Source of the DNA: a virus
IMG/VR virus record: IMGVR_UViG_3300047408_000317
Coordinates: 1-48,932 of that record
Strand: one strand, 5' to 3'
DNA length: 48,932 nucleotides
The number at the start of each line of letters is the position of its first letter. The stretch's first letter is position 1. This document shows, piece by piece, positions 14,699 to 22,352 of this stretch. A program made the translations under genes and the position numbers. The notes under the pieces were generated by a model. It had not been told where the DNA came from, did no database searches, and worked only from the letters and a program-made list of their open reading frames with translations.

Positions 14699-15988
14699 TC
14701 ATTTCCGCAGTGTCCGGACACGACGAGACCGTTTTGGGGGCGAAACCTTACCACCCCCCTTACCGGGGCGCCGGACCGCCGCGGGCGCTTGAGCGGCGCG
14801 CCGCGCGACCCGCGACAGCTTCGAGACCGACGCCACCTGGTGCTCCTGAATGGCGGCCTGCGCGTAGCGCGCGCTCTGCTCGAGCGTGGCGTGGCCGAGC
14901 AGATCCTGCACGAGCTTGAGGTTCTGCGTCAGGCGGAAGACTTCCGTCCCGAACGTGTGCCGGGTCAACTCGTAGAGGCTCAGCGTCTCCGGGATCGGCG
15001 GCAGCCGCCGGGCGGCGCGGGCTTTGTTCGCGGCCCGGATCGCGCGCTTGATCGATCGGCCCAGCGACGTCGCGGAGAACGGCCGATTCGCGCCCAGCGC
15101 AAAGAAGCGCTTCAGGACGGGCACCGCAGCCGGCATCAACTGCCGCGGCGTCACCTTGCGCCGCGCCCGCGCGCGCCGCGAGCGCCGGCCCTTCGCGCGC
15201 TTCGGCGGCGTCACGGTCAAGAGATCCCAATTGACGTGCGTCGGCTGCAGCTGCCCGAGCTGCTTCGGTGGACAGCCGGTCACGAGCATGGTCTCGAACC
15301 GGATGCGGCTCAGCGAGCCGGCTTCGCGGACCTCGTCTTTCTTCGAGCGGGTGACATCCGGCATGTAGCTGAGGATTTCGTACGCGAGCGCGAACGTCTG
15401 GCCCTTCGGCAACTCGTCGGGCGGCTCCGCCTCGTCGACGTCGCGCACGGGGTTCTTCGCGTGCAATCCGTCCAGCACGGTGAACAGGTTCTCGAGCGCG
15501 CGGAGCCGATGATTGACGGCCGACGCCGAGAGCGGCCGCGCGTGCGTTTCCCAGCGCGCTTTCTCGCCCGGCGGTTTGACGAGCACGCGGCGCGGCCCGA
15601 CGGTCAGCCATTGGTCGCGCTGCGCGCGGATCTCGTGCGGCTGGATGTCCGTCCGCGGCCGTTCACCGAAGAGCGCGGCCCACTCACGAATGTGTTTGCG
15701 GCGATCCTTGATCCCGACCATCGTCTGCACGGCCTCGAGGTAGGTCTCCGCGTCGGCGAGAAAGCCCTCGCCGACCGGGATCGGATCGTCGCCTTGCTTC
15801 TGGCGCGCTTCGACGCGGCGATCCTCGCGCCAGGCCTGCATCTCTTTGATCGAGGGTTCGTACGTCGGCGTGCGCGTGAACCGCTTCGATCGGACGCGGC
15901 CCGTCGGATAGCCAGGCCAGGGCACCCAGACGAAGACGCGGTACCCGGTCGCCGTGCGGACGATGCCGGTGGGGAGGGTACGGGCCAT
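14699..15988 (-). CDS. int: tyrosine-family phage integrase
   Basis: 429 residues. An N-terminal DNA-arm-binding part and a SAM-like core-binding helix region (about 90-200) are followed by the catalytic domain. In it 'YELTRHTFGTEVF' gives the second Arg and His, 'LLGHATLEQSARYAQA' the last His and the nucleophilic Tyr. The usual first Arg (in TGxR) is replaced: the segment reads TGCPPKQLGQL. I recall similar Pro-containing variants in some phage integrases, so it may still be active. The C-terminus is strongly basic. It ends next to a tRNA-derived attP core, which fixes its role as the integration enzyme. Confidence 0.85.
   Translation of the reverse strand: MARTLPTGIVRTATGYRVFVWVPWPGYPTGRVRSKRFTRTPTYEPSIKEMQAWREDRRVEARQKQGDDPIPVGEGFLADAETYLEAVQTMVGIKDRRKHIREWAALFGERPRTDIQPHEIRAQRDQWLTVGPRRVLVKPPGEKARWETHARPLSASAVNHRLRALENLFTVLDGLHAKNPVRDVDEAEPPDELPKGQTFALAYEILSYMPDVTRSKKDEVREAGSLSRIRFETMLVTGCPPKQLGQLQPTHVNWDLLTVTPPKRAKGRRSRRARARRKVTPRQLMPAAVPVLKRFFALGANRPFSATSLGRSIKRAIRAANKARAARRLPPIPETLSLYELTRHTFGTEVFRLTQNLKLVQDLLGHATLEQSARYAQAAIQEHQVASVSKLSRVARRAAQAPAAVRRPGKGGGKVSPPKRSRRVRTLRK
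14740..14764 (+). other. integrase arm-type sites, right arm of attP (predicted)
   Basis: CCTTACC occurs at 14746-14752 and 14758-14764, the first within an exact 13-bp copy of the left-arm word. This pair lies inside the last codons of the integrase gene, where the protein has a basic, probably unstructured tail. Confidence 0.45.
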
Positions 15989-15998
15989 CAGTCTCCAG

Positions 15999-16688
15999 CT
16001 ACTGGCGGACCTCCGCGAAGGACCAAACCACGCCCAGCGAATTCGTGATCGCCACCACGCCGCCGGTAGTCAGGTAGATCCCGTCGGACACTGTCCGCGA
16101 ACCGAACGTCGCCGACGTGCCGATGATGTCGTTGACGACCAGGTGGCCGCCGATCGTGACGATGAAGTTCGAGGAATTCCCAGTGTAGGTGCCGACGATG
16201 TGGATGCGCGTCACGGTCGTCGGCATGTCGAACACCGTGTTGCCGGATCCGTTCGCGGTGAAGAGCGGCGCATTATTGATCCCGACGCCAGAGACATTGA
16301 TCGCCGCGCCGCCGCTGGTCTGGTCACCCGTGACCGAGAGCACGTTGGAATAGAACTGGGCGATGGTCGGGGTGAACCGCACGGTGACGGTCTGCGAGCC
16401 GCCCGGTTGGACCGTGCCGGTCAACGGGCTGGCGGTGAACCCGACCGCGCCGGTGCCCCCGGCGGCCGTGAACCCGGTGTAGGTCAGCAGGGCATTCCCG
16501 CTGTTCCCGATCGTGAACGTGCGGGTCGGACTCTCGCCGATGTTCACGTTGCCGAAAGCGAGGGCCCCGGAGACGGTGATGATCTTCGTGGGCGTGGCCG
16601 TCGTGACTGGCGTCGGCGCGGTCGTGGACGACGAGCCGCAGGCGCTGATGAATGCGGCGATGGCGAGCACAGAGAGCAGTCGTTTCAC
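15999..16688 (-). CDS. exported lipoprotein with ASH-like beta domain
   Basis: 229 residues from GTG 16688, chosen because it begins a perfect lipoprotein signal (KRLLSVLAIAAFISAC). Residues 40-130 resemble the ASPM/SPD-2/Hydin ('choice-of-anchor D') beta domain: LAFGNVNIGES, then FTIGNSGNALLTY and VTVRFTPT. The rest is a second beta-rich part. It lies 10 nt upstream of int on the same strand and between int and the repressor, a position where prophage-expressed conversion genes are often found. Surface exposure in the lysogen is inferred. Confidence 0.65.
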   Translation of the reverse strand: MKRLLSVLAIAAFISACGSSSTTAPTPVTTATPTKIITVSGALAFGNVNIGESPTRTFTIGNSGNALLTYTGFTAAGGTGAVGFTASPLTGTVQPGGSQTVTVRFTPTIAQFYSNVLSVTGDQTSGGAAINVSGVGINNAPLFTANGSGNTVFDMPTTVTRIHIVGTYTGNSSNFIVTIGGHLVVNDIIGTSATFGSRTVSDGIYLTTGGVVAITNSLGVVWSFAEVRQ

Positions 16689-16822
16689 TTCAGACTTTCT
16701 ACTGACCGATGGATGACCGAGAGAGCAGGAGACAGAGACGCGGGTAACAGCGGCGTCGATTGAGCGCGCACGTACACGGCGTCCAGAACGGAAAGTGATC
16801 ACTCAGGAGAATCGGACGGCGC

Positions 16823-17284
16823 TCAGCCTACGCCGCCGCGACGGCGACGAGATTGCTCCTTCTTCGGCTCCTGAGTCGCCGCGCGACTCCGAAGTAGGGT
16901 CGCGATCGTCAGTCGCACGAACGACTTTTCGTCCGCGGTGAACATCGGCCAGTGGGTTAAGAGGTCCTGCACCGCCGTGTCCGTGACAGGTTTCTCTGGC
17001 CCATAAAGCGATTCGATCAAGTCCGCGATTTCACCCTTCCCGGCCGCGCGGAGGACCGCCGACGCCGGCTCACCGGACAATTTCGCGAGCCGTAAGCAAT
17101 TCGTGGCGTTGAACGGAAATTTGTCGGAGCCATTCAGGGCACGACTGAGCCGTGACGCGTTGATGCCGATCGCTCTCGCGAGCGCCTGTCGAGACGGGAA
17201 CGTCTCGGCGATTCGATTCAGTAGCTCCTTAAAGTTGTTCAACAGGCTCCAACATACGGAGCCGCTTGCTATGGCCGCAACCAT
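16823..17284 (-). CDS. XRE-type helix-turn-helix repressor candidate
   Basis: 153 residues. Residues 18-62 (ELLNRIAETFPSRQALARAI ... INASRLSRALNGSDKF) form a lambda-repressor-like helix-turn-helix. A helical middle (CLRLAKLSGEPASAVLRAAG) and C-terminal helix follow; there is no peptidase S24 domain, so SOS self-cleavage is not expected. It is transcribed away from the Cro-like gene at 17356 across a short shared control region. It is the best candidate for the lysogeny repressor. Confidence 0.65.
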   Translation of the reverse strand: MVAAIASGSVCWSLLNNFKELLNRIAETFPSRQALARAIGINASRLSRALNGSDKFPFNATNCLRLAKLSGEPASAVLRAAGKGEIADLIESLYGPEKPVTDTAVQDLLTHWPMFTADEKSFVRLTIATLLRSRAATQEPKKEQSRRRRGGVG

Positions 17285-17355
17285 AGCGTAACGGTTAGGG
17301 CGGCCACAACATATATATTTGACAGTACAGACAGATCCGACGTAAGGTGACGGCC
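17285..17355 (+). promoter_or_regulatory. divergent control region between repressor and early operon
   Basis: A 71-bp gap separates the two regulator genes. It has the most AT-rich tract nearby (ACATATATATTT, 17309-17320) and a rightward TTGACA at 17319-17324; a -10 box 17 nt on is poor. GACAG occurs twice around 17321-17335. This is where repressor operators would be expected, but no clear palindrome is visible. Confidence 0.45.
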
Positions 17356-17622
17356 ATGGCAGTAAAGACAGGGCCGATTGATGGCGCCGACATCGTTGAA
17401 CGGCTCGACGCCGTGCGGCTGTCGAACGATTGGTCGTTTCGACAGCTGTCGGCCGAAATGGAACGTGTCGGGATCACACTGTCGGCTCAAACCCTCCACC
17501 AGCTCCTAACGGACCGCGAGGCCAAACCGTACGACCGCACGCTGCACAAGGTTCGTCGCTATCTCGACGAGCGCAAGAGCGCAAAGCGGTCCACCCGAAA
17601 GCTGAAGGGTCGCGCCGCATGA
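17356..17622 (+). CDS. small helix-turn-helix regulator (Cro-like position)
   Basis: 88 residues from ATG 17356, with AAGG 8 nt upstream; a GTG 9 nt earlier is a less likely start. Residues 20-60 (SNDWSFRQLSAEMERVGITL, then SAQTLHQLL) read as a helix-turn-helix. The C-terminus is very basic. It is the first rightward gene opposite the repressor, so it probably has the Cro role. Its stop overlaps the next start (ATGA). Confidence 0.6.
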   Translation: MAVKTGPIDGADIVERLDAVRLSNDWSFRQLSAEMERVGITLSAQTLHQLLTDREAKPYDRTLHKVRRYLDERKSAKRSTRKLKGRAA

Positions 17623-17879
17623 GCCCTCAGTCCGGCCCGCGTCGCCTGACCCATCTCTTCGCCGGCGTCGTCCCGGAGCGCGACTGGCTGACGATGCCGC
17701 AGCTCGCCGAGCACGGCAAGTTCATGGCGAAGGACGGGATTCATTTCAGTCCCGAAGCCGCGCGGAAGTTCGTCACCCGCCATCGCGATTTGGCGCGCGG
17801 CCATCGCGGCCGGCACCTGATCGTCGACCGCGCGGTGTTCGACCGCTTCGTGATGAGCACGCAACGGAAGTCGGCCTGA
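17619..17879 (+). CDS. excisionase-like small DNA-binding protein candidate
   Basis: 86 residues. 'DWLTMPQLAEHGKFMAKDGI' and 'FSPEAARKFVTRHRDLARGH' suggest a winged helix or MerR/excisionase-like fold that reads DNA with a helix and a short basic segment. The gene overlaps the Cro-like gene by 4 nt. Function as excisionase or early activator is inferred from size and position. Confidence 0.4.
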   Translation: MSPQSGPRRLTHLFAGVVPERDWLTMPQLAEHGKFMAKDGIHFSPEAARKFVTRHRDLARGHRGRHLIVDRAVFDRFVMSTQRKSA

Positions 17880-17883
17880 CGGC

Positions 17884-18309
17884 ATGGCCCCTAACATCGG
17901 TCCGCCGGCCGCGTCAACGCCAGTCCGGAGTGTGGACGTCGGCCGACCGCGTATGGCCAAGGCGACCGTCGCGGGACCGCGAGTCGAGACGCCGGTCCAG
18001 CCCGGTCCATCGGCCGGACGCGCCTGGAGCGCGGCGACGAAAGACGCGCTCATTCGCCACTTCGGCAGCCTGAAAGCGGCCGCGATCTCGATGGGGAACT
18101 ACGACCCGTCGCAGCTCACGCGCGATCTCGACACCGGCAAATTCAAATCGGAACGGTTGGACCTCTGCGACGACGCCGCGAAGGCCTTTATCAGCACCGC
18201 CGTGGCGGACGCCTTGGCGGACCGCGATCCGAAAGCGCGCGTGCGTCGGCTGATTCGGGAGAGTCGGCGCCTCCTCGACGAACTCGCGGAGGCGGTCGCG
18301 GCCGCCTAG
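17884..18309 (+). CDS. hypothetical early regulator
   Basis: 141 residues. The first 45 are Pro/Val/Arg-rich and disordered. Residues 50-85 (ATKDALIRHFGSLKAAAISM, GNYDPSQLTRDLDTG) resemble a helix-turn-helix with 'SLKAAA' and 'PSQLTR' helices. The end is a charged helix. Third gene of the early rightward run, so a CII-like regulatory role is possible but not shown. Confidence 0.45.
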   Translation: MAPNIGPPAASTPVRSVDVGRPRMAKATVAGPRVETPVQPGPSAGRAWSAATKDALIRHFGSLKAAAISMGNYDPSQLTRDLDTGKFKSERLDLCDDAAKAFISTAVADALADRDPKARVRRLIRESRRLLDELAEAVAAA

Positions 18310-18319
18310 TAAACGAAAC

Positions 18320-18357
18320 GGCCGTCAGGAATGCCCGCGAGAACATCCCTGACGGCC
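18320..18357 (+). terminator. terminator-like inverted repeat
   Basis: GGCCGTCAGG (18320-18329) and CCTGACGGCC (18348-18357) are a perfect 10-bp inverted repeat with an 18-nt loop, 11 nt after the stop at 18309. There is no T tract on either strand. It separates the regulator genes from the downstream operon and is probably a transcription control point. Confidence 0.5.
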
Positions 18358-18391
18358 CACCCGACCCGCGGCGTCTGGAGCGCCGCACGCC

Positions 18392-18823
18392 ATGTGTAAC
18401 CGCAATTTACCAATCGACATTCTTTGCGTCGGTCACCGATCTGACGTAGGCGCAGCCCTCGGCCGTGCTCTCGTCGTTGGGTTGTGTTGCGCGCTCCTCC
18501 TGCTCGCGGCCGCGACGGCGCAGGCGCAGGACGGCCGATCGCTGACCGCCGCGTCTGTGGTGCTGACCGCCGGCAGCACGGCCGACCTGGCGACGACGCT
18601 CGCGGCGCTGCGTCAACCGGGCGCGTACGAGCTGAACCCGCTGCTCGCGCAGGGCGGCACGGTCGGCCTCGTCCTCGGCAAGGCTGTCACGACGGCGGCG
18701 CTGCTGTGGGCGATGCGGTCGCTGGCGCGGCGAGGGCATCCGACCGCGGCGCGCTGGATCGGCTTCGCCGGCGGCGGCGCGCTCGGCGCGGTCGCGGTGC
18801 ACAACGCGCGGCAAGGGTCATGA
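18392..18823 (+). CDS. small membrane protein
   Basis: 143 residues. A hydrophobic stretch at about 23-46 (ALGRALVVGLCCALLLLAAA) ends in AQAQ like a signal peptide, and a further hydrophobic helix lies at about 88-110 (GTVGLVLGKAVTTAALLWAM). 'YELNPLL' before the second helix is typical of small DUF-type membrane proteins. Its stop overlaps the next start. Function unknown. Confidence 0.5.
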   Translation: MCNRNLPIDILCVGHRSDVGAALGRALVVGLCCALLLLAAATAQAQDGRSLTAASVVLTAGSTADLATTLAALRQPGAYELNPLLAQGGTVGLVLGKAVTTAALLWAMRSLARRGHPTAARWIGFAGGGALGAVAVHNARQGS

Positions 18824-19146
18824 GGGCGGAGAAGCCGGTCTGTCAATCCGGGCGGAAGTGGATCCGCGATCGCGTCCTGCGGGAGACCGGCGACAAGTAC
18901 GGACTCGCCGCGCTCACCGGGCAAGACGCGCCGGCTCTCTCGGCGTTTGTTCATCTCGTGCAGCTCTGGGGCAACAGCGACCAACACGGCCGGCAGTGCG
19001 CGATCGTGGCGATGTATCACACCGTCCAGGCGATGCAGCCGTCGACGCGGCATCTGGCGCGGGCAGGCATTCCGCACGTGCTCGACTGGAGTCACGAGGA
19101 TCAGATCTGGGCGCAGATTGAACTGCACGGGCTGGCGGTCACATGA
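18820..19146 (+). CDS. hypothetical protein
   Basis: 108 residues from the ATG overlapping the previous stop. Helical with conserved-looking aromatic and His residues (FVHLVQLWGNSDQHGRQCAI; VLDWSHEDQIWAQIELHG). I do not recognise a family. It overlaps the next gene by 4 nt and lies between two membrane protein genes. Confidence 0.55.
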   Translation: MRAEKPVCQSGRKWIRDRVLRETGDKYGLAALTGQDAPALSAFVHLVQLWGNSDQHGRQCAIVAMYHTVQAMQPSTRHLARAGIPHVLDWSHEDQIWAQIELHGLAVT

Positions 19147-19463
19147 CCCCTCCACCCTTGTCGCAGGTGATCGCGGTCGGCGTGCTCTGGATCGTCACGG
19201 CCGTGAATGTCGGCCTCGGCGTCGAGGACGTCGCGGTCGGCCGCTATGAGGCGGCCGCGCTGCAGTCGATCGTCGTCGCCGCCTGCGCCGCGGGGCAGTG
19301 GCTGCTGCCGACGGTGCACGCGTGGCTCGACGCGAAGCGCGGCGAAGCGGTGGCGGAGCGGCGGATGTCCGAGATCGCGCTCGCGCAGATAGAGCAGCAG
19401 GTCCGCAACGGCGAAGTGATCTTCGGCCTGCGGATGACGAAACCGGGGGATCGCGCAAATTGA
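19143..19463 (+). CDS. two-pass membrane protein with charged tail
   Basis: 106 residues. Two hydrophobic helices at about 7-27 (SQVIAVGVLWIVTAVNVGL) and 36-55 (YEAAALQSIVVAACAAGQWL) precede a charged helix (DAKRGEAVAERRMSEIALAQ). The layout would suit a membrane-anchored phage exclusion or holin-like protein; nothing decides. Confidence 0.5.
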   Translation: MTPPPLSQVIAVGVLWIVTAVNVGLGVEDVAVGRYEAAALQSIVVAACAAGQWLLPTVHAWLDAKRGEAVAERRMSEIALAQIEQQVRNGEVIFGLRMTKPGDRAN

Positions 19464-19550
19464 AGAAGAGGGGAGACCACAGCGGCAGGTTCGGCGCCGC
19501 GGCCTCCCGCGACCGACGAGAGCACTCAGACCGTCTGGAGCGGTCGAGCA

Positions 19551-20387
19551 ATGGGTATTTTAGCAGAGCTAGAGACGAGAGGCGCACGGAATGGTGTACG
19601 GCGCGACGGTCGACCGCGAGAGTTTGGGGCGAAAGCGTCCGCGTCTATTAGTAGGGCCGAAAAAGATCATGCGACCGACCGGTTACATGATCGGCGACTT
19701 TCGCCTACTGCGGTCGCGTACCTCCGCGTGTCGACCGAGGAACAGGCGATCTCCGGGCTGGGGCTCGACGCGCAGCGGGCCAGTCTCTACGGGAAGGCCG
19801 CCCAGCTCGGGCTGCCGCTCACGGTCTGCGAAGAACCCGCGATGTGTGGCGCGGCGGCGCTGGAGGATCGGCCCGTGCTGATGCAGGCCGTGGCGGCGCT
19901 CGGCCGCGGCGATGTGCTGCTGGTCGCGAAGCGCGATCGCCTCGGGCGGGATTTTCTGGAGGTCGGCCTGATTGAACGACTCGTGAAGAAACGCGGCGCG
20001 CGCGTCGTCTCCGCCGCCGGGGAAGGCACCGCCGATGACGAACCGTCGAGTGTGTTCACGCGGCACGTGATGGATGCCGTCGCCGAACTGGAACACGCCC
20101 ACATTCGCGCGCGCACGAAGGCCGGCCTGACGGCGAAGCGCGCCCGCGGCGAACGTGCCGGCACGATCCCGTTCGGTTTTCAACTGGCGGCCGACGATCC
20201 CGACCACCAGCGGATCGAACCGGCGCCGGTGGAGCAGCGTCTGGTCGCGCAGTTTCGCGCGTTGCGCGCCGCCGGCAAGACCTACGCCGAAATCGCCGCC
20301 ATCGTGACCGCCGCCGGCGCCACCACGCGACGGGGCACGCCCTGGCGGTTTCAGTACATCGCGCAGATGTTGAAGGTGCGCGCATGA
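19551..20387 (+). CDS. serine recombinase (resolvase/invertase family)
   Basis: 278 residues. 'AVAYLRVSTEEQAISGLGLD' (about residue 54 on) is the catalytic N-terminal motif with the nucleophile Ser; 'VAKRDRLGRDF' carries the conserved Arg pair. The C-terminal part (PIEQR-like 'PVEQRLVAQFRALRAAGKTY ... AAIVTAAGATTRRGTPW') is a recombinase linker and helix-turn-helix. The first 50 residues before the fold are atypical, yet no later in-frame start exists. The stop overlaps the start of a tyrosine recombinase gene. Short for a phage serine integrase, so resolution or inversion is more likely than integration. Confidence 0.8.
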   Translation: MGILAELETRGARNGVRRDGRPREFGAKASASISRAEKDHATDRLHDRRLSPTAVAYLRVSTEEQAISGLGLDAQRASLYGKAAQLGLPLTVCEEPAMCGAAALEDRPVLMQAVAALGRGDVLLVAKRDRLGRDFLEVGLIERLVKKRGARVVSAAGEGTADDEPSSVFTRHVMDAVAELEHAHIRARTKAGLTAKRARGERAGTIPFGFQLAADDPDHQRIEPAPVEQRLVAQFRALRAAGKTYAEIAAIVTAAGATTRRGTPWRFQYIAQMLKVRA

Positions 20388-21013
20388 GCGGCTGGGTCTC
20401 TCAGTGGAAACAAGCCAAGGTTCTTGAGGCGTCACAGGAAGGCGCGTTGCTGGCGCACGTGGGCACCACCGCCTATCCAGACCGGAATCGGCTGATCGTG
20501 TTGCTGTCGTTCAAGGCCGGACTGAGGGCCATTGAGATCGCGAGCCTGCGCTGGCCGATGATGACGGCGGTTGACGGTAGCGTGGATGTGGTCATTGCGC
20601 TGCCTGACGACGCGGTCAAGGGACGCCGCGGTCGACTGGTCCCCCTCCACGCGGAGGTGCATTCCGCCCTCACGATCCTGCGCCAGACCGAGGAACCGAA
20701 CGACTTCGTCATTCGGTTTCGTCGCGGATCACGCGACCGCGTCACTCGGTCCCATGCCGTGCAGGCGCTGTTCCGCGGGTGGTATCGCGCGCTGCGGTTC
20801 GGCGGGGCGTCATCACATAGCGGACGGCGCACCTTCTCGACCCAGATGGCGCGTCATCTCCCAAGTGCCTCGATTCGCGATCTCCAAGTGCTCCTGGGAC
20901 ATACCGAGCTTTCGAGTACGGGCCGGTATATCGATCCGAATCCGGAAGTGCATCGGCAGATTGTGGCGCTGACCGCGATCAAGCCGGGTGACCGCAAGGT
21001 GGCCCGCCGATGA
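20384..21013 (+). CDS. XerC/D-like tyrosine recombinase
   Basis: 209 residues, essentially a bare catalytic domain. All signature residues are visible: Arg in 'FKAGLRAIEIASL', His and Arg in 'SSHSGRRTF', His in 'LLGHTELSSTGRYIDP' and the Tyr six residues later. No full N-terminal core-binding domain is present. It is coupled by ATGA overlap to the serine recombinase gene. Possible roles are dimer resolution of a plasmid-like form or control of a DNA switch. The true integrase is more likely the gene at 14699-15988 by its attP. Confidence 0.8.
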   Translation: MSGWVSQWKQAKVLEASQEGALLAHVGTTAYPDRNRLIVLLSFKAGLRAIEIASLRWPMMTAVDGSVDVVIALPDDAVKGRRGRLVPLHAEVHSALTILRQTEEPNDFVIRFRRGSRDRVTRSHAVQALFRGWYRALRFGGASSHSGRRTFSTQMARHLPSASIRDLQVLLGHTELSSTGRYIDPNPEVHRQIVALTAIKPGDRKVARR

Positions 21014-21207
21014 TCACCAGCGCGCCCGACACGACGTTCGCCGCCCGCCGGCAACAACTTCGCGAGTGCATCGCGAAGATGGCGACGGCGATCGCAAGCG
21101 GGGACTGCACCCCAGAGCGCGTCGAGCTCGCTGCGCTCGTGCAGATTTGTCAGGAGCACTTTCTCCCGGTCGAAGCCGCGCGCGTGCGGCGCTGGATGGC
21201 GCCATGA
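21010..21207 (+). CDS. small helical hypothetical protein
   Basis: 65 residues. One likely helical bundle (RRQQLRECIAKMATAIASGD, then VELAALVQICQEHF). Overlaps both neighbours by 4 nt. No family recognised. Confidence 0.5.
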   Translation: MITSAPDTTFAARRQQLRECIAKMATAIASGDCTPERVELAALVQICQEHFLPVEAARVRRWMAP

Positions 21208-21404
21208 GAGCCTCCGCCCGCATTCAGGTCGTGCTCGACGTGCCGATCCTCGATACCTGGCCCGATGGGACCGACATCGCCGAGATCCGGCAACAGGCGA
21301 TCGCGTCAGGGCTCGCGCGGTTGAGCGAGATCTTCACCGGCGTCGAGCGGCCCCGGATCGTCGGGGACCCGAAGGTGACGATCGTACTGGTCGAGGATCT
21401 GTGA
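21204..21404 (+). CDS. small hypothetical protein
   Basis: 66 residues, beta-alpha-beta looking ('RIQVVLDVPILDTW', 'GLARLSEIFTG', 'KVTIVLVEDL'). Coupled on both sides. Unknown function. Confidence 0.5.
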   Translation: MRASARIQVVLDVPILDTWPDGTDIAEIRQQAIASGLARLSEIFTGVERPRIVGDPKVTIVLVEDL

Positions 21405-21706
21405 TGCCGACTGAGCCCGTCGCCGCGGCGCCGCTGGATCCCCGTGAGCAGCTCTACGCCGCCGTCAAGCACACGCTCGATCAGATTCAGGAAAACCCTG
21501 ACGTGCGCTACTACTGCGGCTGGGGGTCGCAAATCTTCTATCTACTCATTCGCGCCGAAGCCGCGCATCTCGGCAAGCCACTCGACCAGATCGAGACCGA
21601 ACGCCGGAAAGATCGGCAGCCGTCCTATCGACGGCGTAAACCGGAAGTCCTACGCCTCCGCGATCAACTCGACGAACTTCGAAAAGAACTGGATGGGGTG
21701 CGATGA
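21404..21706 (+). CDS. small hypothetical protein
   Basis: 100 residues. A middle segment with aromatic residues (DVRYYCGWGSQIFYLLIRAE) and a highly charged C-terminal helix (EVLRLRDQLDELRKELDGVR) that may dimerise as a coiled coil. Coupled at both ends. No family recognised. Confidence 0.5.
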   Translation: MPTEPVAAAPLDPREQLYAAVKHTLDQIQENPDVRYYCGWGSQIFYLLIRAEAAHLGKPLDQIETERRKDRQPSYRRRKPEVLRLRDQLDELRKELDGVR

Positions 21707-22038
21707 GCCGAGGAGACGCGGTGAACCAGCGACACCGGACGCAGGTTCTCCGTCCCCATCCGTTCAAGGTGACCGCGGCGCAGCTCGCGCGGGCGCAGCG
21801 CTGGCCGATCGGCCAAGCCGTGACCGTGACCAAAGACGATGGATCGCAGATCGCGACGAAGACGCGCTGCGCACCCTGGAAACTCGGCGGCACCTGGGTG
21901 GTGATGGTTGACGGCATCAGCGGCGGCTACGCGCTCGCGCGCGTCGTCGAGCGGTGCGATCACAAGTTCATCGACTCGACGTCGTGTCTGAAATGCGGTT
22001 GGACGCCACCAGCCGCCGCGGACGTTTACCAGGGATGA
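21703..22038 (+). CDS. small protein with C-terminal zinc motif
   Basis: 111 residues. Beta-like core (GQAVTVTKDDGSQIATK; GGTWVVMVDGISGGYALARV), then 'CDHKFIDSTSCLKCG' with Cys/His spacing suited to zinc. Function unknown. Overlaps the membrane peptide gene downstream by 4 nt. Confidence 0.5.
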   Translation: MSRGDAVNQRHRTQVLRPHPFKVTAAQLARAQRWPIGQAVTVTKDDGSQIATKTRCAPWKLGGTWVVMVDGISGGYALARVVERCDHKFIDSTSCLKCGWTPPAAADVYQG

Positions 22039-22178
22039 AGATTTTCGTCGGCGTCGTCGTGTCGTGCGGCGTCGCGGTCCTCGCCCTCTGGTGGTGGGTG
22101 ACCCGGATCCCGACCGACCGGCGTGACGAAGTGTCGCAGGCCTGGATCAACGAGCACAAACGGGAAGGGAGGCACTGA
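22035..22178 (+). CDS. small single-pass membrane protein
   Basis: 47 residues: MKIFVGVVVSCGVAVLALWW is a membrane segment, followed by a polar tail rich in charged residues. It sits in an unbroken overlap chain between its neighbours, which supports translation. Role unknown. Confidence 0.5.
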   Translation: MKIFVGVVVSCGVAVLALWWWVTRIPTDRRDEVSQAWINEHKREGRH

Positions 22179-22336
22179 TGCGAGTGATGCCGGTCGCCAG
22201 CGACGCGGACGACGACGGCGACGACGACGAACAGCCGATCAACCCGCGCGACAAGGGCGACGACGACGGCCAGGAGTACGGCGACCCGCGCGACGCGCGC
22301 GACGAACGCGACACGGACGGGGATTCGGAGCGGTAA
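22178..22336 (+). CDS. very acidic small protein
   Basis: 52 residues, of which about half are Asp, Glu or Arg, with Asp dominating (DADDDGDDDEQ; DKGDDDGQEYGDPRDARDE). No hydrophobic core is visible, so it is likely disordered. GGGAGG precedes the start. Highly acidic small phage proteins are sometimes DNA mimics that block host DNA-binding enzymes; this is a guess from composition. Confidence 0.45.
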   Translation: MRVMPVASDADDDGDDDEQPINPRDKGDDDGQEYGDPRDARDERDTDGDSER

Positions 22337-22352
22337 TCAGCAGGAGCACACG

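Noticed and set aside
16689-16802. Longer N-terminus for the lipoprotein
   Set aside because: A start at 16802 would hide the lipoprotein signal; the GTG at 16688 begins it exactly.
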